NCBI GenBank assembly: GCA_041651995.1
Contig: JBAZID010000001.1
Coordinates: 124,001 to 188,000, forward strand
Source: Sulfuricella sp.
Lineage (GTDB): Bacteria; Pseudomonadota; Gammaproteobacteria; Burkholderiales; Sulfuricellaceae
Reading direction: 5' to 3'
Length of the DNA stretch: 64,000 nt
In this document: positions 1 through 8,322 of the stretch, piece by piece
How positions within the stretch are numbered: position 1 is the stretch's first letter
Layout: each line of letters begins with the position of its first letter
Position numbers and translations under genes: made by a program
Notes under the pieces: generated by a model
Told to the model about the DNA's origin: nothing
The model's database searches: none
Seen by the model: the letters and a program-made list of their open reading frames with translations, nothing else

Positions 1-549
1 ATCCGGGATTTTTCCGGTAAGACCGTATTTCAGCTGGTTGAGCTTCCACTTCACGCTATTGACCGCGACAGCGTCACCAATCGTGGTCCAATAGGTAATG
101 GGTTCGATTCTTTGTCCCTGCGTGGCAACCAGCCGTCTGACAGGGATGACACCGCTCCCGGTGGAGAAAGTGGCGGTGCTGTTTTTCAGTATCTCGAAAC
201 CCTGTGCCGGATAGCATACTTCCGGTTTATGGACCTGCATGGCATTGCTCTGATCGCCACCGTAAGCAATCGACAGCATGATGCGTTCACCACGTGCATT
301 GGTATAGGTGCGTGACAACGTCTGGTTGTAAATCCTGCTGAGTAGCGCTTCTGTTTCGGGATTGGCCAGCAACGGCATGACGGCTTTGTCTATTGTCCAA
401 TCCCCGAATTGTTTGGGAATCATTGTTTCCAGGTCGATTGACGGCGCCTTGTCGGCAATACGGGCAGTGGGTTTGAGTGCCATGGCCAGGCCAGCTGCGG
501 TAAGCATGCAAAGACCGATGATGAAATGCTTGGCGCTAATGGCTTTCAT
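1..549 (-). CDS. epsI: EpsI family exosortase-associated protein (partial, C-terminus beyond window)
   Basis: The frame is open from an ATG at 549 to the window edge (183 codons), so the C-terminus is missing. The product starts MKAISAKHFIIGLCMLTAAG, a short positively charged and hydrophobic leader that could be a signal anchor. It contains the motif HKPEVCYPAQGF, typical of EpsI proteins, where a conserved Cys follows HxPExCxP. EpsI proteins act with exosortases in assembly or export of extracellular polysaccharide in the periplasm. The gene follows xrtB by 36 nt on the same strand and is the last visible gene of the eps operon. The Cys-containing motif and the position beside XrtB make the family call fairly safe; the exact biochemical role of EpsI is not established. 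Confidence 0.85.
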   Translation of the reverse strand, partial: MKAISAKHFIIGLCMLTAAGLAMALKPTARIADKAPSIDLETMIPKQFGDWTIDKAVMPLLANPETEALLSRIYNQTLSRTYTNARGERIMLSIAYGGDQSNAMQVHKPEVCYPAQGFEILKNSTATFSTGSGVIPVRRLVATQGQRIEPITYWTTIGDAVAVNSVKWKLNQLKYGLTGKIPD

Positions 550-585
550 GAAATGTCATCCAGGATATTAGGCAAGCGCACGGCA

Positions 586-1488
586 TTACGGAAGTTTTGA
601 TGAAGTGCGATTCGGCAGGAAGAACCCGAGCAGTCCATCCAGCGCAAACAGCATCAACAAGGCGAGGATAAACAGCAGAATGCCGGCAAAGCCATGCATG
701 AAACCCTGCCCTGCCTCGTCCCCGAAATAATAGGTAACCAGCACCAGAATGATGACGCGCACCACATTGGCGACAAAGGCAATTGGCAGGATGGCCGCGA
801 TCAGGATCAGGCTGCGCATTCTGCTCGACGGAATCAGATAAAGGTATAGCATCCCCAGGGCAGACAGGCTGAACATGGAGTGCAGCCCGGAACAGGCATC
901 CGCCACCAGCAGCTGGTAATTACCAATGGTCAGCGTTACACCGTTGCGGGCGACGGGATAGCCAAATAAATAGAGAAATTGCTCTGCCAGAACAGAGATG
1001 TACTGTTTGAGCGGGCCGGTTGCTGCATCCACAACAAATCCCGGCAAGGGAATCATGAACAGCAGGAAGAACAGTGCAAACCAGAGTCCCTTGACGGTAC
1101 GCATCCCCTGCGTGATGAGCAGCGCTCCCAGGATAACGGGGATCTGGGAGCCGACCTCAAGCACCAGGACGCTTTGAGAACGCCCCACTGCATAGACCAG
1201 CAAGCCAAAAATCAGCAATACCCAGCCTGATGCCGCATTTACAGGGTCAGCTGAGCGGCCGCCAGCAGCGCTTGACAACAGCATGGAACGTTTCTGCCAG
1301 ATCAGGAACATGACCACGATGAGCACGATTGGACCGTGAGCGTAATCTTCCGAATTCCACAATCCGTTGGCCAGCATCCAGTAGGTTGGGAAATACAAGG
1401 CGACCAGGCCCAGCAATACCGGCCACCATGTTTCGACAATGGCTATTGGAGTGTCCGCTCCGGGTAGCCGGGATGCGATGGTATTCAT
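586..1488 (-). CDS. xrtB: Exosortase B (XrtB/EpsH family membrane transpeptidase)
   Basis: 300-residue polytopic membrane protein with about eight hydrophobic segments. The exosortase catalytic triad is visible: Cys199 in ADACSGLHS, Arg244 in NVVRV and His265 in FMHGF. Exosortases are thought to cleave and anchor PEP-CTERM proteins at the inner membrane, and XrtB is the type found inside EpsD-L polysaccharide operons of Nitrosomonadales. It lies 5 nt after epsG and 36 nt before epsI, so it is co-transcribed with the export genes. I saw no obvious PEP-CTERM substrate in this window, so its targets must lie elsewhere. Assignment to the B subclass rests on the gene neighbourhood more than on residue detail. 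Confidence 0.9.
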   Translation of the reverse strand: MNTIASRLPGADTPIAIVETWWPVLLGLVALYFPTYWMLANGLWNSEDYAHGPIVLIVVMFLIWQKRSMLLSSAAGGRSADPVNAASGWVLLIFGLLVYAVGRSQSVLVLEVGSQIPVILGALLITQGMRTVKGLWFALFFLLFMIPLPGFVVDAATGPLKQYISVLAEQFLYLFGYPVARNGVTLTIGNYQLLVADACSGLHSMFSLSALGMLYLYLIPSSRMRSLILIAAILPIAFVANVVRVIILVLVTYYFGDEAGQGFMHGFAGILLFILALLMLFALDGLLGFFLPNRTSSKLP

Positions 1489-1493
1489 GTCAT

Positions 1494-2444
1494 TCAGTCC
1501 AGCACCACTGCGCCGATCACGTGAGCACCGGTCATGATGATTTTTTCCTTAAGCTCAGCCAACGGAGCAACTCGGCTCACATTAAGACGGGTTGCAATCA
1601 ACATTCCTCCCGCCTTCGCGACGACAGTCTGAAAATCGGATGTGTGCTGTGCAGGTGTCGTGTCTATCAGGATTACGTCATAGCTGCTTTCAAGACCCGC
1701 CAGCAGTGCGCCGAATGCCGGGCGCACGAGCAACTCGGCAGGGTTGGGAGGGGGCGACCCTGAGGTGAGTACGGACAGCGTCGGGAACGGCTTGATCGGG
1801 ATCGCGAGCGATGCTGTTGCACGCCCGGCCAGGATGTCGGAAAGCCCCATGCTATTTCCAAGATTGAAAATATGATGTTGTCGTGGCTGCCGCAAGTCGG
1901 CGTCGATCAGCAGGGTTTTTCTGCCCAACTGGGCAAACAGCACGGCCAGATTGGCCGCCAGATAACTCGCTCCTTCACCTTCTCTTGCACAGCCAATTGC
2001 CAGGGTTTTGCGGCCTTCCTGAAACCAGCGCAACAACAATTGGGAACGTGCCGAACGCAGGGCCTCGGCTTCCTTGCTATAGGGTTCTGTGGCGGCAACC
2101 AGTTCCTGGCTGAGCCCTTCACGGCTATCAGGCAAATAAGGATATTCAAACTGGAATGCGAGAGCGTGCTGAATATCCACGTCGGTGACCAGCCCCAGCT
2201 TGACGGCTGCCTCGCCAAAACGGAGGTTATGCTCCTGTTGAAAGCTGAACACCCGATCCATGTCCTGCGGCTTGAGCTTGCCGGCTTCTTGCAGCAGCTT
2301 TCCGATTGAGGCATCCGTGTTTTTACCGGACACCTGTTCGACGATGCGTCCGCTGTCTATGGCGCTTGATAGTAAATTCATGTGGGCTTCGGCTTTAAGG
2401 TTCTGTCGGGTCAGTGTATTGGCGGGATCGCGGATTTCATTCAT
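1494..2444 (-). CDS. epsG: EpsG, BY-kinase-like chain-length control protein
   Basis: 316 residues. The N-terminal third (about 45-105) resembles the MshEN/GspE N-terminal domain; the rest is a ParA/BY-kinase-type domain. Walker A' (LLIDADLR) and Walker B (VILIDTTP) are clear. The Walker A loop reads CAREGEGASY, without the usual GKS/GKT lysine. The EpsG family commonly has this kind of altered loop, so nucleotide binding may differ from classical Wzc kinases. There is no Tyr-rich C-terminal tail: the protein ends HVIGAVVLD. In EpsE/F/G systems it works with EpsF at the inner membrane to set polymer length. The start overlaps the epsF stop (TGATG). Confidence 0.85.
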   Translation of the reverse strand: MNEIRDPANTLTRQNLKAEAHMNLLSSAIDSGRIVEQVSGKNTDASIGKLLQEAGKLKPQDMDRVFSFQQEHNLRFGEAAVKLGLVTDVDIQHALAFQFEYPYLPDSREGLSQELVAATEPYSKEAEALRSARSQLLLRWFQEGRKTLAIGCAREGEGASYLAANLAVLFAQLGRKTLLIDADLRQPRQHHIFNLGNSMGLSDILAGRATASLAIPIKPFPTLSVLTSGSPPPNPAELLVRPAFGALLAGLESSYDVILIDTTPAQHTSDFQTVVAKAGGMLIATRLNVSRVAPLAELKEKIIMTGAHVIGAVVLD

Positions 2445-3832
2445 CAGGCCATTGCAGGGCGTGCGCGGATAAACCAGCGGCGCAGGAATACCAGACCGCG
2501 CCCCGGCTTCGCCACGATAGCCAGCACCGGTATGTCCAGCCCCTCAACGATATCCTGCCCGGTACGCACGCGCCGGTCCGAGATCTCAACGAGAAAGCCG
2601 ACGCCTACGCCAAGCAAAGTCCCCAAAAACACGGAAATCAGCGCATTGAAAAGCACTTTCGGCTTGGACGAACCCAGAGGGGTGGTCGCCGGGTTCAATA
2701 CGGCGATATCGGTCTGGGTCGAAAGGGATTCCATGCGGCTCTGCCCATAGCGCTGCAGGGCTGAGTCGTAAATACGCTGGGCATTCTCCACATCGCGTGA
2801 CAGCAGCGAGACCTCCTCGCGCTGCTGCTTCATTTCAAGAATTCGTATTTTCTGCTTTGCAAAAGCCCCGCCCAGTTCGTCAAATCGCTGGCGAGCAGCA
2901 GTGGCTGTTGCCCCTACCCCCCGGGAAGCCGATTTGATTTCGTTATCGAGCTTGACCCTGAAGCCATCGACTTCGGCCTGAACGCGCTGGTATTCCGGAT
3001 GATTTTTGCCCACTTTGAGGGCCACCTCAGACAGCTTGATTTCACCTTGTGCCAGTTGTGACTTGAGATTTTGCACCCCGGCACTGTTGACCACCTCGGG
3101 CATGCTGCTGCTGTCACGCGCACGCGAGTTGGCATCAAATGATGCGGACTGTGCCGCCACCACCTGGCCCGATATTTCCTCCATGCGGCGCGTTTCCACA
3201 TCCAGCCGTTCCTGGGATTCGACGATGCCGTTCTTGCGCTGATAGGCCGTGAGTTTCTGCTGGGTTTTATCGAGGTTGTCGCGTAACTGGGTGATCTGCT
3301 GGTCGAACCAGGCAGCAGTCAATTTGGCCGGCGCCACCCTGAGCTCCAGATTGGTGTCTATATAAGCCTTGGCAAAGGCATTGGCGATCAGTGCCGCGAA
3401 CCGGGGATCCGAGCCCTTGAATGAAATCGTGATCACACTGGATTCGCGTGAGGGGTCAACGCTCAGGCCGCTCAGCAGGCGCTTACCCATCCATTCCTCG
3501 ATTGATATCTTGCCTTCGGTAGCCTCCATGAATTGCTCATGCACCTGGGGAGAGTTGGCCAGCTTGAGGTCATCCACGACCTTCTGCGCGACATTTGCGC
3601 TTCTAATGACCTCAACCTGAGTTGCCATGTAACCAGGAAACATCTGGGAAGAAAGCAACTGCCCGGTCAGGGGATCCTTGCTCTTGGAATCCACTATCAG
3701 ATTGGTGGAGGCAGTGTATTCCTTGGGTAACAGCAGGCTCACAATGGTGGTTACTGTCACTGTCGCCAGCAGTATGCCCAGGATGATCCATTTGCGCGCG
3801 TTAAGAATTAGCAGGAATTGTATGATGTTCAT
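2444..3832 (-). CDS. epsF: EpsF, Wzz/Wzc-type chain length determinant protein
   Basis: 462 residues with two terminal membrane segments (about 15-35 and about 405-430) enclosing a long periplasmic part. The middle (about 180-360) is rich in charged and Gln residues, as in the coiled coil of Wzz/GNVR proteins. The N-terminus has the Wzz pattern NARKWIILGILLATVTV. It is a polysaccharide co-polymerase controlling chain length, paired with the separate cytoplasmic kinase-like EpsG. It follows epsE by 17 nt and overlaps epsG by one base, so translation is probably coupled. Confidence 0.88.
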   Translation of the reverse strand: MNIIQFLLILNARKWIILGILLATVTVTTIVSLLLPKEYTASTNLIVDSKSKDPLTGQLLSSQMFPGYMATQVEVIRSANVAQKVVDDLKLANSPQVHEQFMEATEGKISIEEWMGKRLLSGLSVDPSRESSVITISFKGSDPRFAALIANAFAKAYIDTNLELRVAPAKLTAAWFDQQITQLRDNLDKTQQKLTAYQRKNGIVESQERLDVETRRMEEISGQVVAAQSASFDANSRARDSSSMPEVVNSAGVQNLKSQLAQGEIKLSEVALKVGKNHPEYQRVQAEVDGFRVKLDNEIKSASRGVGATATAARQRFDELGGAFAKQKIRILEMKQQREEVSLLSRDVENAQRIYDSALQRYGQSRMESLSTQTDIAVLNPATTPLGSSKPKVLFNALISVFLGTLLGVGVGFLVEISDRRVRTGQDIVEGLDIPVLAIVAKPGRGLVFLRRWFIRARPAMA

Positions 3833-3849
3833 GACCGTCTCTATATGCC

Positions 3850-4644
3850 CTAGAACAGGCTTTCCTTGACGTAAATCACGTCATCACGCTTCACGGGATC
3901 CGAAAGCTGTGCCTCTATTTTCTGCATTCCTCCATCGGCATCGCGACGCAGTATCTTGATCCCGCGCTGGGTACCACGCAGGTTAACACCGCCACCCATT
4001 GTCAGGGCCTGCACCAGGCTCATGTTCTGCTCAAGCCGGTATGATCCCGGGCGTTGCACTTCACCGTAGATGTAAAACAGGGGCTGACGCGGCACGTTGA
4101 TGATGTCTCCGTCCTGGACCCGTTCATCGTCTTTTTGCCCACCTGCCATGAACAGGGCAATGGCATCGATTTCGCGATATTGGGTCTTGCCATCCTTCTC
4201 GCGAATCAGCGTGATAGTGTCTGCGCCATCAGAGCCGATGCCGCCAGCCAGTGCCAGCACATCCGACACGCGGCTGATCTTTTCCAATGGAAATTTTCCA
4301 GGACGGTTCACGCGGCCCAGCACGGAAACTTGCTGGCTGCGGTACTGCACGACATTGAGATTGACATTCGGCTCAAGAATGAACCCCCCACTGGACAGGC
4401 GATGCGCAATCTCTGCCGCGCCCTCGACAGGCGTTTTGCCTGCCAGCTTGACTTCGCCAATCAGCGGAAAGGAAATGGTGCCGCCCCCGCCCACGCGTGC
4501 TTCCGTGGTGAGATCAGGATGGCTGTAGACAGTAATGCTCAGCACGTCGCTGGTGCCAATCCTGTAATCATTGCTTTCACTCCAGGCAGGCAACGCCAGC
4601 AGCAGCGCAAACAAAAACGGTAAATAACGCAACAACTTGATCAT
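3850..4644 (-). CDS. epsE: EpsE, polysaccharide export outer-membrane protein (Wza type)
   Basis: Start placed at the internal ATG at 4644, which gives a clean signal peptide (MIKLLRYLPFLFALLLALPA, cleavage near AWS) and a 264-residue protein. An upstream ATG at 4677 would put eleven residues ahead of it. The Poly_export domain begins DYRIGTSDVLSITVYSHPDL, followed by SLBB domains (VLGRVNRPGKFPL and IYGEVQRPGSYRL). There is no lipobox Cys at the cleavage site, unlike E. coli Wza. It forms the outer-membrane exit channel for the polymer and heads the epsE-F-G-xrtB-epsI operon. Its promoter should lie between 4645 and about 4800. Confidence 0.9.
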   Translation of the reverse strand: MIKLLRYLPFLFALLLALPAWSESNDYRIGTSDVLSITVYSHPDLTTEARVGGGGTISFPLIGEVKLAGKTPVEGAAEIAHRLSSGGFILEPNVNLNVVQYRSQQVSVLGRVNRPGKFPLEKISRVSDVLALAGGIGSDGADTITLIREKDGKTQYREIDAIALFMAGGQKDDERVQDGDIINVPRQPLFYIYGEVQRPGSYRLEQNMSLVQALTMGGGVNLRGTQRGIKILRRDADGGMQKIEAQLSDPVKRDDVIYVKESLF

Positions 4645-4931
4645 ATATATGGTTTTTCCGATGAATCCAGCATGCAAGGGTGAAAGCCGCCCATGCCATA
4701 CAAATATTTCGCACCAGTGCCAGTGAAGATCCAGGACACTTGATTACAGGAAGTTGCACTCGTTTCTAATTTTGTCCGCTTAAGTGCAAATTGGAAAAAT
4801 GGCAGTATGGTTTCGGATTGTTACAACAGTATTGCCAAGGCCCGCTGGTCAGCGGCCATGCAGGAACGGCCTGACGGACATGGCGAAACGCCGCCCCGGA
4901 TCATGAAACGACGCTTCGCCATGCCCGTTAG

Positions 4932-5063
4932 GGATACGCTGATTTATTCCGTAGCCCCGTCATTGCGAGCGCAGCGAAGCAATCTTGTTCTTTGGCAATC
5001 AATAAGTTACAGATTGCTTCGTCGCTTTGCTCCTCGCAATGACGATTAAATCAGCGCTTCCTT
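4932..5063. repeat. Long imperfect palindromic intergenic repeat
   Basis: Nested inverted repeat between epsL and epsE. Inner arms are CGTCATTGCGAGC (from 4958) and CTCGCAATGACG (ending 5044), continuing inward as GCGAAGCAATCT and AGATTGCTTCG. Outer arms are GCTGATTTA (4939-4947) and TAAATCAGC (5047-5055). This type of palindrome, with CGTCATTGCGAG ends, is familiar as a dispersed element in many betaproteobacteria. A small hairpin, CAACGC-TTC-GCGTTG, lies just beyond it (about 5067-5081) after the epsL stop. No protein-coding signal is seen in 4645-5088. Confidence 0.7.
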
Positions 5064-5088
5064 AGGCAACGCTTCGCGTTGTTACACG

Positions 5089-6255
5089 TTAAAACGCTGC
5101 TCGTAGACTCGCGGTCACGCTCTGATAGCGGAAGTCGGCCACATCGTTACTCGAATCCCGCTGCCCTGCCTCGTAAGTCAAGCCGAACAGGATGCTTCTG
5201 TCAGGCTGGTAGTTCAGCCTCACGCTGCCGGTTTTCAGACGGTCCGTGCGGGAGATGTCCGGGTACTTCTGACTGCCCTCCCATATTGACGCAGTCAGCG
5301 CCATTTTGGGTGTGAGCGCCCATGTCGCATTCAGGTCGGCTCTATCACTGATACTGGCCGTGGAAGTGGTGACGGTGTCGGATGTCTGCACCTGCCTCTG
5401 CACCGCCGCGCTCAGGGATACCTTCCCACCGGCATTCCAGTCCGCGGACAAGCGCCATGTCGGCTTATCAAGTACAACCGGGCCCTCTATTCGCCGGGTA
5501 TAGCCGGCTTGACCACTGATGCGGCTGAGCCCGCCGGGCGACCATCCGCCCTGCAGATTCAGTTCAGTCTGCTCGAAATCATCGTCCGTTGCCGTTCTGT
5601 TGGAATATTGCCCGTCGGTGCGGCGGTAATCCATGCCAAACTGGCTGCCCAGACTGGATTGGAATAACCAGCCCAGACTGGCTATCTTGTCGTCGTGATC
5701 GAGATTGGCCCGTGCCGGGTTGCTGAAACTGACCGCGTACCTGCCAACTCCACCGCTCAAGGAAAAGCTCGGGTGAATCCGGTACCGGGCATTGAATGCG
5801 GTGTTTTGCGTGTCCTGAGTATTGGTGCCCAGATTATTCAAATCGGCCTGGGACAGAAGTTCGCGGGTTTTCCGGGAGCTCAGCTCTCCGGTCAAATTGT
5901 TGCCCAGCACCCAGTTCCAGCGCGCCAGAAGACTTCCGCTACTCTGTTTTTGCAGTTCCCGCCGATCGTAACTGGTCTGGTTCAGATTGGTGCGCAGCGC
6001 CAGGGTCTGACGGCTGAGTTTCCAATCGGCATCAACACCGACCCCGATCCGCCTGCCTGTGACAGCAGTATCAGTGGTACCGAGCAGTGTCCGCGCCTGT
6101 TCGTCGTTAGCCAGCCGGAAATAATTGCTGTCGTGGAATGTCAGGTATTCCACATAAGACCGCAGGTTGTCTTCGGGCAAAGCCATGGCCGGAAACGGAA
6201 CGGCCAGCAACGGCAAAATGAATAACGCCTTTCGGGCAGCCAATATCGCTCTCAC
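5089..6255 (-). CDS. epsL: EpsL-like outer membrane beta-barrel protein of the polysaccharide locus
   Basis: I start this at GTG 6255, which overlaps the TGA of the preceding gene (GTGA) and gives VRAILAARKALFILPLLAVP, a signal peptide ending near AMA. A longer open frame upstream is antisense to the CAAX gene and is rejected. The 388-residue product is rich in alternating polar and aromatic strands (for example FSLSGGVGRYAVSF) and ends in TASLRAAF with a terminal Phe, as expected for an outer-membrane barrel. EpsL proteins of XrtB loci are proposed to aid secretion of polymer across the outer membrane; this is by neighbourhood and fold, not by catalytic motif. Confidence 0.75.
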   Translation of the reverse strand: MRAILAARKALFILPLLAVPFPAMALPEDNLRSYVEYLTFHDSNYFRLANDEQARTLLGTTDTAVTGRRIGVGVDADWKLSRQTLALRTNLNQTSYDRRELQKQSSGSLLARWNWVLGNNLTGELSSRKTRELLSQADLNNLGTNTQDTQNTAFNARYRIHPSFSLSGGVGRYAVSFSNPARANLDHDDKIASLGWLFQSSLGSQFGMDYRRTDGQYSNRTATDDDFEQTELNLQGGWSPGGLSRISGQAGYTRRIEGPVVLDKPTWRLSADWNAGGKVSLSAAVQRQVQTSDTVTTSTASISDRADLNATWALTPKMALTASIWEGSQKYPDISRTDRLKTGSVRLNYQPDRSILFGLTYEAGQRDSSNDVADFRYQSVTASLRAAF

Positions 6256-6977
6256 CAGAACTGCCAGTTTCCGGTGCTTAACACCCAGATCCCGAGCAAT
6301 CCGTTGGTCGTCGCATGCGCGGCCACCGGGATCCAGAGGTTGTTGAAGCGCTTGTACAGCCAGCCATACGCCAAACCCGCCATGATTCCAGCCAGCCACA
6401 GGTGATGCTCGAAGCCAAACGCAACCGACGTTATCACGACCGACCTCAAACTCACCAGGATGGGTTCCAGGCTCAGAAAATCCATTCGCTCCAGCCAGCG
6501 CATAAAAAATGAGCGCCAGAACAATTCTTCCATCAGGGGCACCACCAGGATGGCGCCCAATAAACGCATGAAAACCAGGCGCCAATCCATGCCGCCGTCT
6601 TCGGCGCCCGGGTTAAAACCCGATGCACTTCCCAGCGTCAGCCAGCCCTGGTCAAGATTGACCCACAGCACGAAAACGAAGGCACCGGTCAGCACCGCCG
6701 CAAGCCAGTGCCAGAACGGGATCTGGAACGGCAGTGAGAGTTCCTGGTAACTTTTCCAGAACCACAGCAGCACCAAGGCCACTGCTACGGTTTTAATCGG
6801 ATAGAGCCAGCGCAAATCCCAGGTGGCCGCCTGGCCGCCGCCTGATTGCAAAAGATAGGCCAATAAATCCGCCACCCCCAAAAAAAGCAGGTAAATCAGG
6901 AATGGGAGGACACGGCTCAGTGCAGGGTTTTTCATAAGAAATGGGGCGCGCACCAAGGCCGCGAGATGAGCTTCCAT
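6252..6977 (-). CDS. CAAX prenyl protease-related (CPBP) membrane protein of the exosortase locus
   Basis: 241 residues, several transmembrane helices. The CPBP/Abi motifs are all present: EELFWR (EExxxR), FGFEHH (FxxxH) and HATTN (HxxxN), so the metal-binding glutamates and histidines of a membrane protease are intact. Proteins of this type recur in exosortase/EPS clusters. It lies between epsD and epsL on the same strand and its stop overlaps the epsL GTG. ATG 6977 is used; a downstream ATG at 6935 (MKNPALSRVLPF) is also possible because it starts directly at the first hydrophobic segment. The substrate is unknown. Confidence 0.82.
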   Translation of the reverse strand: MEAHLAALVRAPFLMKNPALSRVLPFLIYLLFLGVADLLAYLLQSGGGQAATWDLRWLYPIKTVAVALVLLWFWKSYQELSLPFQIPFWHWLAAVLTGAFVFVLWVNLDQGWLTLGSASGFNPGAEDGGMDWRLVFMRLLGAILVVPLMEELFWRSFFMRWLERMDFLSLEPILVSLRSVVITSVAFGFEHHLWLAGIMAGLAYGWLYKRFNNLWIPVAAHATTNGLLGIWVLSTGNWQFW

Positions 6978-7004
6978 CGCTCCGCGACCCTGTATGGCGC
7001 ATCT

Positions 7005-7976
7005 TTACTTGAGTCCGCTCAAGCCTTTCTCAAGAAAATCCTTATCCGCCTTGACGGATGCGGCAGCCCCCTGATCCGTTGCAGCCGCCTGCTGCGCAAC
7101 CGTGCCTTTTGCGGCCTCCACTGGTTTGGCGATTTTTCCGGTATCGGCAAATGCGCCCAGGTACTCAATCTTGGAGGTGTCGCGCAGTTTCTTGACCTCG
7201 GCCTGAGCGGATTCGATGCGCTTCTTGTTGCTCAGGTATCTTTCGATCAGGGGCTTCGCCTGCTCTTCGCTCAACGGCTGGTCGCGCGAAACGACAAGCT
7301 GAAGAGCAACAACAGCTTTGCCTGCGGGGAGGACAATGATCTGGCCGTCCTTGAGCGCCTGAATACGCGGCAGAGTTTCCAGCGGGAACTGCTCGGCCGG
7401 CTTCACCGATTCATTGGCGCTGAATTGGATTTTTTGCTCCTGTAGCCAGCGCGCCAGTTCGACTAGCGGCTTACCTTGCTCCAGCTGCGTCTTCACGGCT
7501 TTCAACGTCTCCGGCTTGGCTTCGAACATCAACTCCTGAAAACGGAAAACACGGCGCTTCTCGAACAACTCGGGATGTTTTGCATAGTAATCGTGAACTT
7601 CGCTCTCCGTGGGCTTGCCCAATCCCTGCACCTGTTTTTCGACATAGGCTTGGGAGAGTATCTGGCGTTTCGCGCTTTCCACTGCCTGTGTGATCTTTGG
7701 ATCCCTGTCGAGCTTCATCTCCACCGCTTTCTTGACGAGCAGTTCCTCGTCGATCAAACCGTTCAGCGCCTGCTTGCTGGCTTCTTTCGCCTGTGCCTCG
7801 CTGATCGCACCCATGCGGGACAAGGCAAAATTCACCTGGTGAATCGTTATTTCATCGCCATTCACCTTGGCAACAACCTGTCCGGCCTTGTTGGTGGAGG
7901 TTGAGCTGCTCTTTCCGCAACCTCCGATGGCGAGGATCGCCACGATGACAGCAAGAATTCTTAGCGCAATTCGCAT
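7005..7976 (-). CDS. epsD: EpsD family peptidyl-prolyl cis-trans isomerase (lipoprotein)
   Basis: 323 residues. A lipoprotein signal is clear (LRILAVIVAILAIGGC, lipobox IGGC). It is followed by a SurA/PrsA-like N-terminal domain (KVNGDEITIHQVNFAL) and a parvulin-like region (about 130-250) with the usual linkage helix (PTESEVHDYYAKHPELF). EpsD proteins are predicted periplasmic foldases for EPS secretion components. The C-terminal 50 residues are Ala/Lys/Gln rich and low complexity. It is the first gene of the minus-strand run epsD-CAAX protease-epsL, with 27 nt to the next gene. Confidence 0.85.
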   Translation of the reverse strand: MRIALRILAVIVAILAIGGCGKSSSTSTNKAGQVVAKVNGDEITIHQVNFALSRMGAISEAQAKEASKQALNGLIDEELLVKKAVEMKLDRDPKITQAVESAKRQILSQAYVEKQVQGLGKPTESEVHDYYAKHPELFEKRRVFRFQELMFEAKPETLKAVKTQLEQGKPLVELARWLQEQKIQFSANESVKPAEQFPLETLPRIQALKDGQIIVLPAGKAVVALQLVVSRDQPLSEEQAKPLIERYLSNKKRIESAQAEVKKLRDTSKIEYLGAFADTGKIAKPVEAAKGTVAQQAAATDQGAAASVKADKDFLEKGLSGLK

Positions 7977-8322
7977 TATTTTTTCCAGAATTTGTAATCG
8001 TTTAACGGATGCGAAATCCGGCCTATAACCAGGCTCTCAATTTGGCAAGACAGGGGTTTTTCGCAAGGACCGGTTATTCAGTGACGCCCGGGTAGCCCGA
8101 GCAGGGCAATGGTAGGCGGAGATTATTGCAGGATTATTTCAGGCAAGGAGGCGAAAAACCGGGGTAAGCCAGGCACCAATTTGAGGAGTAGTTCCTTCTA
8201 CCTATGCAAAGCCTTTGCCGCGATTGAATTCTTGTAACACGCCTTGAGTACAGTTCGTGGCGTCGCATAGAACCCATATGTGTTTCATCCTAAACGTCTC
8301 GCTCAACTTTAAGGAAACGAAA
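7977..8322. other. Divergent intergenic region, epsD / phoA
   Basis: 346 nt without a supported gene. It must contain the promoters of epsD (minus) and the alkaline phosphatase (plus). The phosphatase Shine-Dalgarno is AAGGA at 8311-8315. I did not find a convincing Pho box (two CTGTCAT repeats) or a clear sigma-70 pair by eye. Confidence 0.5.

Noticed and set aside
4807..5049. 80-codon plus-strand frame upstream of epsE
   Set aside because: It runs through the palindromic repeat and has no ribosome-binding site or protein-like composition.
8200..8322. Pho box upstream of phoA
   Set aside because: No pair of CTGTCAT-like repeats at the right spacing could be found by eye.
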